Below are positions 1 to 8,474 of a DNA stretch of 64,000 bases, piece after piece (position 1 is the first letter of the stretch; the number at the start of each line of letters is the position of its first letter). The stretch comes from Enterobacteriaceae bacterium UBA7338 (GTDB lineage Bacteria > Pseudomonadota > Gammaproteobacteria > Enterobacterales > Enterobacteriaceae). The notes under the pieces are model-generated. The model was not told where the DNA came from, made no database searches, and saw only the letters and a list, made by a program, of their open reading frames with translations. A program made the position numbers and the translations under genes. The DNA is taken from the NCBI GenBank assembly GCA_002480085.1, contig DKPJ01000014.1:62001-126000 (forward strand). The letters run 5' to 3'.

Positions 1-906
1 TTCTACACCCGCAAATCTATTGAGATCGAGTACGTGGTGGACACCATGCTGGAGGAGAACGTCCATGACATTCTCTGCTCGGCGCTGGTGGATGACTGCA
101 TCGAGCGGGCGAAGAGCATTAAACAGGGCGGCGCGAAGTATGACTGGGTCTCCGGATTGCAGGTGGGGATCGCCAACCTTGGCAACAGCCTGGCGGCGGT
201 GAAAAAGCTGGTCTTTGACCAAGGGATTATCGGCCAGCAGCAGCTCGCCGAGGCGCTGGCGGCGGATTTCGCCGGTCTGAATCACGAGCAGCTGCGCCAG
301 CGCTTAATCAACGGTGCGCCGAAATACGGCAACGACGATGACAGCGTCGATCTGCTGCTGAACCGCGCCTACCAGACCTACATTGACGAACTGAAGCTGT
401 ATCACAATCCGCGCTACGGTCGCGGCCCCATCGGCGGCAACTACTATGCGGGCACCTCGTCCATCTCTGCCAACGTGCCTTTTGGCGCGGCAACCATGGC
501 GACGCCGGACGGGCGCAAAGCCACCACCCCGCTGGCGGAGGGGGCCAGCCCGGCCTCCGGGACGGATCGTTTCGGCCCGACGGCGGTGATCAACTCCGTC
601 GGTAAATTGCCGGTGGGATCGATCCTCGGCGGCGTGCTGCTTAACCAGAAGCTGAATCCAGCCACGCTGGAGAACGACGGCGATCGCCACAAGCTGATGC
701 TGCTCCTGCGAACCTTCTTTGAAGTGCGTAAGGGATGGCATATTCAATACAACATTGTCTCCCGCGAGACGCTGCTGGCGGCGAAGGAAAATCCGGACCA
801 GTATCGGGATCTGGTAGTACGCGTGGCGGGCTACTCGGCGTTCTTTACCGCTCTGTCGCCGGATGCGCAGGATGATATTATCGCCCGCACGGAGCACACG
901 TTGTAA
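1..906 (+). CDS. pflF: Glycyl radical enzyme PflF/YbiW, 3' part only
   Basis: The reading frame is open at the left edge of the window, so only the last 301 codons are present; the E. coli protein is about 810 residues. The family (pyruvate formate-lyase/glycerol dehydratase-like) uses a protein-based glycyl radical installed by a partner activase. The radical motif RVAGYSAFF is near the C-terminus, with the radical glycine codon at 829-831. The active-site cysteine region lies outside the window. The substrate of PflF is not firmly known. The ybiV-ybiU order downstream supports the assignment. The internal GTG at 34 is not a real start. Confidence 0.9.
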   Translation, partial: FYTRKSIEIEYVVDTMLEENVHDILCSALVDDCIERAKSIKQGGAKYDWVSGLQVGIANLGNSLAAVKKLVFDQGIIGQQQLAEALAADFAGLNHEQLRQRLINGAPKYGNDDDSVDLLLNRAYQTYIDELKLYHNPRYGRGPIGGNYYAGTSSISANVPFGAATMATPDGRKATTPLAEGASPASGTDRFGPTAVINSVGKLPVGSILGGVLLNQKLNPATLENDGDRHKLMLLLRTFFEVRKGWHIQYNIVSRETLLAAKENPDQYRDLVVRVAGYSAFFTALSPDAQDDIIARTEHTL

Positions 907-913
907 ACAGCAA

Positions 914-945
914 CGCCCGGCGGCGCAAGCTTGCCGGGCCTACAG
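914..945. repeat. REP palindrome between pflF and ybiV
   Basis: A GCCCGGCGGCGC...GCCGGGCCTAC palindrome of the enterobacterial REP type directly after the pflF stop. It may stabilise or end the pflF transcript. Confidence 0.75.
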
Positions 946-1053
946 ATATATATGCACCACCCAACGCTGACTTTCATATGAAATTAAAGGTGTGCATTTC
1001 CTCACATCGTTACTAGAATGCTCCTGACTGTTTTTACCCTGGGAGCATAACGT

Positions 1054-1869
1054 ATGACCGTAAAAGTTATCGTCACCGATATGGACGGAACTTTCCTTGA
1101 TGACGCCAAAACGTACGACCGCAGCCGTTTCCTTAGCCAGTTCCGTGAGCTTCAGGCGCGCGGGATTGAGTTTGTGGTCGCCAGCGGCAACCAGTTCTAC
1201 CAGCTCATCTCCTTCTTTCCAGAGATCAAAGACGAGATCTCCTTCGTCGCCGAAAACGGCGCACTGGTCTACGAACATGGCAAAGAGCTTTTCCACGGCG
1301 AGCTGACCCGTCACGAGTACCAGATCGTGCTGGGCGAACTGCTTAAGAGCGAAGGCCTGAACTTTGTTGCCTGCGGCCTCGAGAGCGCCTACGTCAGCAA
1401 AAGCGCGCCGCCGGAGTTTGTCGAGCTGATGTCGCATCACTATCACCGCCTCAAGCTGGTGAGTGACTACCGCGAGATCGATGACAAGATGTTTAAGTTC
1501 TCCCTTAACCTGCCGGACAGCGAGATCCCGCAGCTGGTGGACGCCCTGCACGTCTCCCTTGACGGCATTATGAAACCGGTCACCAGCGGCTTCGGCTTTG
1601 TGGATCTGATCATTCCCGGTCTGCACAAGGCCAACGGTATCACCCGCCTGCTTAAGCGCTGGGAGCTTTCGCCCAGCAACTGCGTCACCATCGGCGACAG
1701 CGGCAACGACGCCGAGATGCTGCGCATGGCGAAGTTCTCTTTTGCCATGGCTAACGCTGGCGAGGCCATCAAAGGGATCGCTCACTTCCAGACCGACGAT
1801 AACAACCACCAGGGCGCGCTGAACGTAATTCAGGCCGTGCTCGACGGCACCTCCCCGTTTAACGCCTAA
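1054..1869 (+). CDS. ybiV: Sugar phosphatase YbiV, HAD superfamily (Cof type)
   Basis: The 271-residue product has the same length as E. coli YbiV, a Mg-dependent phosphatase acting on sugar phosphates such as fructose 1-phosphate. HAD motif I is D9-M-D-G-T with the nucleophile Asp9. The late acidic motif GDSGND is at residues 214-219. The large insert between them is the Cof-type cap domain. The ATG follows GGGAGCATAACGT, a good ribosome binding site. The enzyme is cytosolic. The gene stands alone between pflF and ybiU with about 150 bp on each side. Confidence 0.95.
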   Translation: MTVKVIVTDMDGTFLDDAKTYDRSRFLSQFRELQARGIEFVVASGNQFYQLISFFPEIKDEISFVAENGALVYEHGKELFHGELTRHEYQIVLGELLKSEGLNFVACGLESAYVSKSAPPEFVELMSHHYHRLKLVSDYREIDDKMFKFSLNLPDSEIPQLVDALHVSLDGIMKPVTSGFGFVDLIIPGLHKANGITRLLKRWELSPSNCVTIGDSGNDAEMLRMAKFSFAMANAGEAIKGIAHFQTDDNNHQGALNVIQAVLDGTSPFNA

Positions 1870-2020
1870 GCACCTTTACGCCAGCACGCTCGCGGCTGGC
1901 GTCACCCTCTTCTCTCTTTTGTGCACCCCATCATCTTTTTAAACTTGCATTAACTTCTTTTTAACTTAAATTAGCATATGTAAGTTAATTACTTTCGAAT
2001 GAAAGATACGAGAGGATTAT

Positions 2021-3283
2021 ATGACTGAAATGTATGCAAGCGAAACGCTGCCAGCTGACCATAAGGCGGCGATTCGTCAGGTAAAACAGGCTCTGCGGGC
2101 GCAGATTGGCGACGTGCAGGCTGTCTTTAATCGCCTTGAAGAGCGCATCGCCACTCAGGTGGCCGAGATCAACGCCCTGAAGGCAAAGGGCGAAACGGTC
2201 TGGCCGGTGATCCCCTTTGAGGATGTGAAGAGCGGCCGCGTTAGCGAGGCGCAGCGTGCAGCGATCAAACGCCGGGGCTGTGCGGTGATCAAAGGCCACT
2301 TCCCGCGCGAGCAGGCTCTGGGCTGGGATCAATCCATGCTGGCCTACCTCGACCAGAACCGTTTCGACGACGTCTACAAGGGACCAGGAGACAGCTTCTT
2401 CGGTACGCTGGAGGCCTCGCGGCCGGAAATTTACCCCATCTACTGGTCGCAGGCGCAGATGCAGGCCCGCCAGAGCAGCGAGATGGCGCAGGTGCAGTCC
2501 CTGCTTAACCGCCTCTGGACCTTCGAGAGCGACGGCAAGCAGTGGTTCGATCCTGACGTCAGCGTGATCTATCCGGACCGCATTCGCCGCCGCCCGCCGG
2601 GCACCACCTCGAAGGGGCTGGGGGCGCATACCGACTCCGGCGCGCTGGAGCGCTGGCTGCTGCCAGCCTATCAGCAGGTCTTTGCCTCGGTGTTTAACGG
2701 CGATATTGACAGCTACGATCCGTGGCACGCCGCACACCGTACCGAGGTAGAAGAGTACACCGTGGATAACACCACCAAGTGCTCGGTGTTCCGCACCTTC
2801 CAGGGCTGGACGGCGCTGTCGGATATGCTGCCGGGCCAGGGGCTGCTGCACGTAGTGCCGATCCCCGAGGCGATGGCTTACGTTCTGCTGCGTCCGCTGC
2901 TGGACGACGTGCCGGAGGATGAGCTGTGCGGCGTAGCCCCTGGGCGCGTGCTGCCCATCTCCGAGAAGTGGCACCCGCTGCTGATGGAGGCGCTAACCAG
3001 CATTCCGGCGCTGGAGGCCGGGGACTCGGTATGGTGGCACTGCGACGTGATCCACGCCGTCGCGCCGGTGGAGAACCAGCAGGGCTGGGGCAACGTAATG
3101 TATATTCCCGCCGCACCGCTGTGCGAGAAGAACCTGGCCTATGCCCGGAAGGTGAAGGTGGCGCTGGAGAACGGCGCGTCGCCGGGAGACTTCCCGCGTG
3201 AGGATTATGAAGCGACGTGGGAGAACCGCTTTACGGTTGCGGATTTGAACGAGCACGGCAAGCGCGCGTTGGGCATGGCTTAA
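2021..3283 (+). CDS. ybiU: YbiU, DUF1479 family protein
   Basis: The 420-residue protein matches E. coli YbiU (421 residues) and the DUF1479 family. No function is established. The fold is related to Fe(II)/2-oxoglutarate oxygenases. The sequence has His203-x-Asp205 (GAHTDSGALERW) and a later His-rich stretch, HCDVIH at 340-345, which could form a metal-binding facial triad; that is inference. The ATG follows AGAGGATTAT. Its stop codon overlaps the stop of the convergent LacI-type regulator by three bases. Confidence 0.9.
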   Translation: MTEMYASETLPADHKAAIRQVKQALRAQIGDVQAVFNRLEERIATQVAEINALKAKGETVWPVIPFEDVKSGRVSEAQRAAIKRRGCAVIKGHFPREQALGWDQSMLAYLDQNRFDDVYKGPGDSFFGTLEASRPEIYPIYWSQAQMQARQSSEMAQVQSLLNRLWTFESDGKQWFDPDVSVIYPDRIRRRPPGTTSKGLGAHTDSGALERWLLPAYQQVFASVFNGDIDSYDPWHAAHRTEVEEYTVDNTTKCSVFRTFQGWTALSDMLPGQGLLHVVPIPEAMAYVLLRPLLDDVPEDELCGVAPGRVLPISEKWHPLLMEALTSIPALEAGDSVWWHCDVIHAVAPVENQQGWGNVMYIPAAPLCEKNLAYARKVKVALENGASPGDFPREDYEATWENRFTVADLNEHGKRALGMA

Positions 3284-4350
3284 ACGTCGTACAGCCCTTC
3301 CCGCTCTACGGCGGTGCGACGCTCAGGTCGTATCCGCCGTACCGACTCCCGTACCACCAGCGTGCCGTTGATCAGGTACGATCCGATTGCCGCCTGGGGA
3401 CGGATAAGCCGCTGCTGTAAAAGCTGTACTGCTTCAACTCCCAGCTCGTCGCGTGGAACGTGCACCGCCGTCAGCGGCACATCCTGAATAGCCGGGAGAT
3501 TAAAGGCATCAATGCTCATGACCGAAACATCCTGCGGCACGCGCAGGCCACGCCGTTGCAGGGCGCGCACCGTCCCCTCCGCCATGAAATCGCCCCCCAC
3601 CAGAAACGCCGTCGGCACGCTTTTATGCGTCGGGTTATCCAGCCACTCCGTCACCCGCGCCTCTGCTTCTTTAGCGCTGAAGCTGGGGACGGTTATCAGA
3701 TCGCGTTTGCTGTGAAACTTTAGGTTTCGCTGCTGCCACGCCTCTTTGATACCCGCCAGGCGGAGATCCATGGTATAGCGACGCAGGCACATAACGGTGA
3801 CGACGTCACGATGACCTAAATCAAACAGGTAGTCAGCGGCAAACTCGCCTATCGCGCGGTGGTCTGGCGCAACGGTTGGCAGACGCATCCGCCTGTCGCG
3901 GCAGTTGATGAGTACGCAGGGCTTGGCTAAATCTGCGGCCAGCTCATGAATATGCGGATCGTCGATGCCCAGTAGCATGGCCGCCTGGGTATCCGGCTCG
4001 CTCATCCGTGCAATAAACGCATTAGCGTCACTGTCCAGCTCCTCTAGCGCGCAGTAACGCAGCCTGACCTCATGCGGAGCCAGCGCTTTGCTAATGCTTT
4101 GGATTACGCGGTAGTAGAAGATATCGGAGCGCTCATCAAATGCCCGCTGAGGCGCGAATATCACCAGGTTATTGAGTAACAGTCGGCCAGCAGCAATGCC
4201 ATTCATCACCCCCAGTTCACGCGCGCAGGCCAGCACGGCCTGCCGAGCGGCTTCACTGGTGTTTGCTTTCCCGGCCAACACCCTCGACACGGTGCTGGTC
4301 GAGAGGTTCGTACGGCGGGCAATTTCACTGATTTTGAGCTTTTTATCCAT
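3280..4350 (-). CDS. LacI/GalR-family transcriptional regulator
   Basis: The 356-residue product begins with a LacI-type helix-turn-helix (residues 3-47: LKISEIARRTNLSTSTVSRV, then a hinge) followed by a periplasmic-binding-protein-like sensor domain. I chose the ATG at 4350 because it puts the HTH at the N-terminus as in the family; the longer frame to 4521 adds 57 residues with no family match. It is divergent from the MFS transporter and GH31 enzyme genes and so is their probable sugar-responsive repressor. The inducer is unknown. It has no counterpart at this place in E. coli K-12. Confidence 0.88.
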   Translation of the reverse strand: MDKKLKISEIARRTNLSTSTVSRVLAGKANTSEAARQAVLACARELGVMNGIAAGRLLLNNLVIFAPQRAFDERSDIFYYRVIQSISKALAPHEVRLRYCALEELDSDANAFIARMSEPDTQAAMLLGIDDPHIHELAADLAKPCVLINCRDRRMRLPTVAPDHRAIGEFAADYLFDLGHRDVVTVMCLRRYTMDLRLAGIKEAWQQRNLKFHSKRDLITVPSFSAKEAEARVTEWLDNPTHKSVPTAFLVGGDFMAEGTVRALQRRGLRVPQDVSVMSIDAFNLPAIQDVPLTAVHVPRDELGVEAVQLLQQRLIRPQAAIGSYLINGTLVVRESVRRIRPERRTAVEREGLYDV

Positions 4351-4373
4351 TCTGTGATCTGGCTCCGTTTCCC

Positions 4374-4543
4374 TCATGAGAATATTTTCATGAGATAAAA
4401 TCCTAATGAATACTCGTTGCACGCCCATGCTGGCACAGAATTTTAACAATTGATGAGAATCCTTGCACAGAATCCGCTTTGACCCCCTCATTTTCTCCCC
4501 TAACGTAAAGCTGTCGTACAACTTCCATACTAGTTGTATACAA
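4374..4543. promoter_or_regulatory. Divergent control region with candidate operators
   Basis: This lies between the LacI-type regulator and the transporter. Two exact 8-bp copies of TCATGAGA are at 4374-4381 and 4388-4395, just before the regulator start. A perfect palindrome TTGTATACAA is at 4534-4543, and TACAAC (4517-4522) pairs with GTTGTA (4533-4538). Which of these is bound by the adjacent regulator is not known. TTGTATACAA looks more like a GntR-type than a LacI-type operator, so this is a candidate only. Confidence 0.4.
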
Positions 4544-4649
4544 AATCAAGGCTAAAAAAGAGAAATATCCTTACGCGGGCCATATCGGTATGACAAATAA
4601 ACAGATGGCCCGTCACGACGTCCCCTACAGAACGTGTGCGGAGAAACTG

Positions 4650-5954
4650 ATGAGCCAGGGAATCAACAACAATGACGGGGTAGTAACCAAAAGCCCTCGA
4701 ATAATCAAAAAATTACGCTGGTGGATGCTGATCCTGTTCCTCCTCGGCGTGACCGTTAACTATATCACCCGCAACTCGCTGGGGATTATCGCTCCGGAAC
4801 TGAAGGACAGCCTCGGTATTACCACCGAGCAGTATTCGTGGATCGTGGGTGCCTTCCAGCTGGCCTATACCCTCTTTCAGCCCCTGTGCGGCTGGCTCAT
4901 CGACGTTATTGGCCTGAAGCTGGGCTTTATGATCTGCGCCACTCTATGGGCCGTAGCCTGCATCGCCCACGCCGTGGCAGGCAACTGGCTGCACCTGGCG
5001 ATCCTGCGCTTCTTTATGGGCGGGGCGGAAGCAGCTGCCACGCCAGCAAATGCCAAAACTATCGGCGAGTGGTTTCCGAAATCTGAGCGTCCCGTTGCTG
5101 CCGGTTGGGCTGGCGTGGGTTTCTCTATCGGCGCGATGCTGGCCCCACCCATTATCTATTTCGCCCACGCCTCGTTCGGCTGGCAAGGGGCGTTTATGTT
5201 TACCGGCGTGCTGGCGCTGCTGTGGGTCGTGCTGTGGTGGGCGTTCTATCATAGTCCGGAAAAACATCCGAACCTGAGCAAAGAAGAGCTGGTGCATATT
5301 CAGCAAGATAATGAGCCGCTCACCGACAGGCTGCCCTTCTTCACCGCGCTGAAAACCGTCTCGAAGAACAAACGTTTTTACGGTATCGCCATTCCGGCAT
5401 TTATGGCGGAACCGGCGTGGGCAGTAATGAGCTTTTGGGTGCCGCTGTATCTGGCAAAAGAGCATGGTATGGATTTGAAACAGATCGCCATGTTCGCCTG
5501 GCTGCCGTTCCTCGCCGCCGATCTGGGCAGTATCGCCAGCGGCTATCTGACCAAACTTTATACCCGCTGGTTTGGCTGCGTGCGCATTAACGCCATCGTC
5601 GCCAGTTCGGTTACCGGCGCATTCCTGATGATTTCACTGGCTATCGTCACGCTGACCCGCGATCCCTACCTCATCATCGCTTTGATCTCTATTGGCGGCT
5701 TCGGCCATCAGATCATCTCCTGCATGCTCAGCGCGCTGGTGGTGGAGTCGTTCGATAAAGGGCAGATGGCGACGGTTAACGGCATGCGCGGCTCTGCCGC
5801 ATGGATCGCCAGCTTCCTCTTCTCCCTGCTTATTGGGGTGACCGCCGACAAGGTTGGTTTTAACCCGCTATTCATTGCCATGGGCCTCTTTGACCTTATT
5901 GGTGCCGTGTTCCTGGTTGCTTTTATTGCTGAACGTCGCGCCAAGCGCGCCTGA
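4650..5954 (+). CDS. MFS transporter, anion:cation symporter (ExuT/UhpT-like)
   Basis: This is a 12-helix major facilitator. With the start at 4650 the product is 434 residues, typical of the ACS family that includes hexuronate, galactonate and glucarate carriers. The signature NYITRNSLGIIAPELKDSLG follows helix 1, and GGAEAAATPANAKTIGEWFP is the usual loop after helix 4. I prefer the ATG at 4650 over 4590 because GGAG lies seven bases upstream. It is 15 bp from the GH31 gene, so the two are co-transcribed; it probably imports the glycoside that enzyme cleaves. The substrate is unknown. Confidence 0.85.
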   Translation: MSQGINNNDGVVTKSPRIIKKLRWWMLILFLLGVTVNYITRNSLGIIAPELKDSLGITTEQYSWIVGAFQLAYTLFQPLCGWLIDVIGLKLGFMICATLWAVACIAHAVAGNWLHLAILRFFMGGAEAAATPANAKTIGEWFPKSERPVAAGWAGVGFSIGAMLAPPIIYFAHASFGWQGAFMFTGVLALLWVVLWWAFYHSPEKHPNLSKEELVHIQQDNEPLTDRLPFFTALKTVSKNKRFYGIAIPAFMAEPAWAVMSFWVPLYLAKEHGMDLKQIAMFAWLPFLAADLGSIASGYLTKLYTRWFGCVRINAIVASSVTGAFLMISLAIVTLTRDPYLIIALISIGGFGHQIISCMLSALVVESFDKGQMATVNGMRGSAAWIASFLFSLLIGVTADKVGFNPLFIAMGLFDLIGAVFLVAFIAERRAKRA

Positions 5955-5969
5955 GAGTGGATATAAATT

Positions 5970-8333
5970 ATGAAGACGCTGAAAAACTGGATTTTTGACA
6001 CGCAGTCGGCCCATCACGTAGAGCTGAAAATCGACGGCCAGCACACTCTGTGCCTCTATGTGCTGGAACAGGATCTGTTCCGCGTGCTGATTAAACGCAA
6101 GGGCGCGCTGGCGCTGGAGAGAACCTGGAGTATCGCCCCGGCGCAGGACGTGCCGTGGGAAGGTCGCTCCCGGAACGATCTGAGCGGTTTCACCCTGCCC
6201 GCGTGGACGCTGGAGCAGCGCGACGAGCAGTTAACCATCGCCAGCGAACAGCTGCGCGTGACCGTCCATCAGCCGCTGTGGCTGGAGTGGCACTACCGTA
6301 ACGCGGAGGGGGAGTGGCAGCTCCTTATCAGCGACCGCCCAACCAGCGCCTACCTGTTGAATGCCCACGGTGACGGCGTGGCGCACTACCTCAACCGCCG
6401 TAAGGATGAGCGTTTCTATGGCCTTGGCGAAAAAGCGGGCAACCTGCAACGGACCGGTCAGCGCTACGAAATGCGCAACCTGGATGCCATGGGCTATAAC
6501 GCGGCAAGTACCGATCCGCTCTACAAGCATATTCCATTTACCATCGCTCGCCGGAGTGATATCAGCTACGGCCTGTTTTATGACAACCTGAGCAGCTGCT
6601 GGCTGGATCTGGGCAACGAAATCGATAACTACCACACCCCCTACCGGCGCTGGCAGGCCGAAGCGGGCGATATTGATTACTACATTTTTACCGGCAAACG
6701 CGTGCTGGATGTGACCAAAACGTTTGTTCGCCTGACCGGTAAGACCCTCTTTGGGCCTAAGTGGAGCCTGGGCTACAGCGGCTCCACCATGCACTATACC
6801 GATGCCCCGGACGCACAGAACCAGTTAATGAACTTTATTCGCCTGTGCGCCGACCATGCCATTCCGTGCGACTCGTTTCAGCTATCCTCCGGCTACACCT
6901 CAATCAACGGTAAGCGCTACGTCTTCAACTGGAACTACGACAAGGTGCCGCAGCCGAAGGTGATGAGCCAGGCATTTCATGATGCGGGAATAAAACTGGC
7001 GGCCAATATTAAGCCCTGCCTGTTACAGGATCATCCCCGCTACAGCGAAGTCGCCGAGCGCGGCCTTTTCGTTCGCGACTCCGAGTCCGGTGCACCGGAA
7101 CGCTCAAGCTTCTGGGATGATGAAGGCTCCCACCTCGACTTCACCAATCCTGAGACCGTGGCCTGGTGGCAGGAGGGTGTCACCACCCAGCTGCTGGAGA
7201 TGGGTATCGACTCCACCTGGAACGATAATAACGAATTTGAGGTCTGGGACGGTGAAGCACGCTGCCATGGTTTTGGCCGCGAGATCGCCATTAAGCATAT
7301 TCGTCCGGTGATGCCGCTGCTCATGATGCGCGCCTCGCTGGAAGCGCAGCAGCGTTTTGCTCCGGAATTACGCCCCTATCTGATCTCACGCTCTGGCTGT
7401 GCCGGGATGCAGCGCTATGTACAAACCTGGAGCGGAGACAACCGCACCAGCTGGGAGACGCTGCGCTACAACACGCGCATGGGGCTGGGGATGAGCCTGT
7501 CAGGGCTGTATAACGTTGGCCACGACGTGGGGGGGTTCTCCGGGGATAAGCCTGATGCCGAGCTGTTTGTTCGCTGGGTACAGAACGGCGTAATGCATCC
7601 GCGTTTCACCATCCATTCGTGGAATGACGACCAGACGGTGAATGAGCCGTGGATGTATCCAGGGGTCACGCCAGCCATTCGCAGCGCTATTGAGCTGCGC
7701 TATCGTCTGCTGCCCTATCTCTATACTCTGCTGTGGCAGGCACACGCTGACGATGAGCCTATGCTGCGTCCGACGTTCCTCGATCACGAGCACGATGAAC
7801 AGACCTTCGAGGAGTGTGATGATTTCCTGCTGGGTCGCGATCTGCTAGTGGCCAGCGTGGTAGAGGCGGGTGCGCGGGAGCGTCGCCTCTGGCTTCCTGC
7901 AAATGAGAGCGGCTGGTACGATTTTTATACCCACGAATGGTTCTCCGGCGGACAGTGGATTGTTCGTGATGCGCCACTGGAGAAGCTGCCTCTGCTGGTA
8001 CGCGCCGGGGCCGGTTTGCCGCTCAGCGAGCGTATTACTTACGTCGATGCGACAAAAGATGATTGTCGCGAGCTGCGTCTGTTTCCGTTGAAAGGTAGGG
8101 GTACCAGCCGCGGCCTGCTGTTCGAAGACGACGGTGAGAGCTGGGGCTACAGGCAGGGCAATGCGCTGTGGCTGGAGTGGGAGATGGTCTGCACAGGCAG
8201 CACCATTAATCTTAAGGTGAATGCACGAGGTCATTACCGTCCGGTGTGGAAAGCGCTGAAGGTAACCTTACCGGCGGGAGAAAAACGCACGCTGCTGGTG
8301 AATGGCGAAGCCAGGAGTGAATGGGAGTTATAG
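5970..8333 (+). CDS. Glycoside hydrolase family 31 (alpha-glucosidase-like)
   Basis: A 787-residue cytosolic enzyme (no signal peptide) with GH31 architecture: N-terminal beta domain to about residue 240, a TIM barrel, then C-terminal beta domains. The catalytic nucleophile motif is W417-N-D-N-N-E422 (Asp419). The acid/base is probably Asp490 in WSGDNRTSW. GH31 enzymes release alpha-linked glucose, xylose or galactose by a retaining mechanism. The nucleophile motif differs from that of sulfoquinovosidase YihQ, so I do not propose that activity. Co-expression with an MFS importer and a LacI-type regulator suggests use of a small alpha-glycoside. Confidence 0.9.
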   Translation: MKTLKNWIFDTQSAHHVELKIDGQHTLCLYVLEQDLFRVLIKRKGALALERTWSIAPAQDVPWEGRSRNDLSGFTLPAWTLEQRDEQLTIASEQLRVTVHQPLWLEWHYRNAEGEWQLLISDRPTSAYLLNAHGDGVAHYLNRRKDERFYGLGEKAGNLQRTGQRYEMRNLDAMGYNAASTDPLYKHIPFTIARRSDISYGLFYDNLSSCWLDLGNEIDNYHTPYRRWQAEAGDIDYYIFTGKRVLDVTKTFVRLTGKTLFGPKWSLGYSGSTMHYTDAPDAQNQLMNFIRLCADHAIPCDSFQLSSGYTSINGKRYVFNWNYDKVPQPKVMSQAFHDAGIKLAANIKPCLLQDHPRYSEVAERGLFVRDSESGAPERSSFWDDEGSHLDFTNPETVAWWQEGVTTQLLEMGIDSTWNDNNEFEVWDGEARCHGFGREIAIKHIRPVMPLLMMRASLEAQQRFAPELRPYLISRSGCAGMQRYVQTWSGDNRTSWETLRYNTRMGLGMSLSGLYNVGHDVGGFSGDKPDAELFVRWVQNGVMHPRFTIHSWNDDQTVNEPWMYPGVTPAIRSAIELRYRLLPYLYTLLWQAHADDEPMLRPTFLDHEHDEQTFEECDDFLLGRDLLVASVVEAGARERRLWLPANESGWYDFYTHEWFSGGQWIVRDAPLEKLPLLVRAGAGLPLSERITYVDATKDDCRELRLFPLKGRGTSRGLLFEDDGESWGYRQGNALWLEWEMVCTGSTINLKVNARGHYRPVWKALKVTLPAGEKRTLLVNGEARSEWEL

Positions 8334-8339
8334 TCGCAG

Positions 8340-8467
8340 ATTGCCGGGTGGCGGCTCCGCCTTACCCGGCCTACAAAATCTGGTCCGTAGGCCCGGTAAA
8401 ATTGTAGGCCGGATAAGCGAAGCGCCATCCGGCGTTTACCCCGGCGGCGCGATGCTTGCCGGGGCTA
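8340..8467. repeat. BIME: cluster of about four REP units
   Basis: Alternating REP palindromes fill the gap between the GH31 gene and the convergent ybiT: about 8340-8375, 8385-8400, 8401-8437 and 8438-8467. All carry the CCGGCCTAC or GTAGGCC ends typical of enterobacterial REPs. Confidence 0.85.
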
Positions 8468-8474
8468 TAGTACA

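Noticed and set aside
4350..4521. 57-residue N-terminal extension of the LacI-type regulator
   Set aside because: LacI-type proteins begin at the helix-turn-helix. The extension has no family match and overlaps likely operator DNA.
5970..8333. Sulfoquinovosidase (YihQ-type) for the GH31 enzyme
   Set aside because: The nucleophile motif here is WNDNNE, unlike the YihQ motif, and no sulfoglycolysis genes are adjacent.
8340..8467. CRISPR-like repeat array
   Set aside because: The units are REP palindromes in alternating orientation, without regular spacers and without cas genes.
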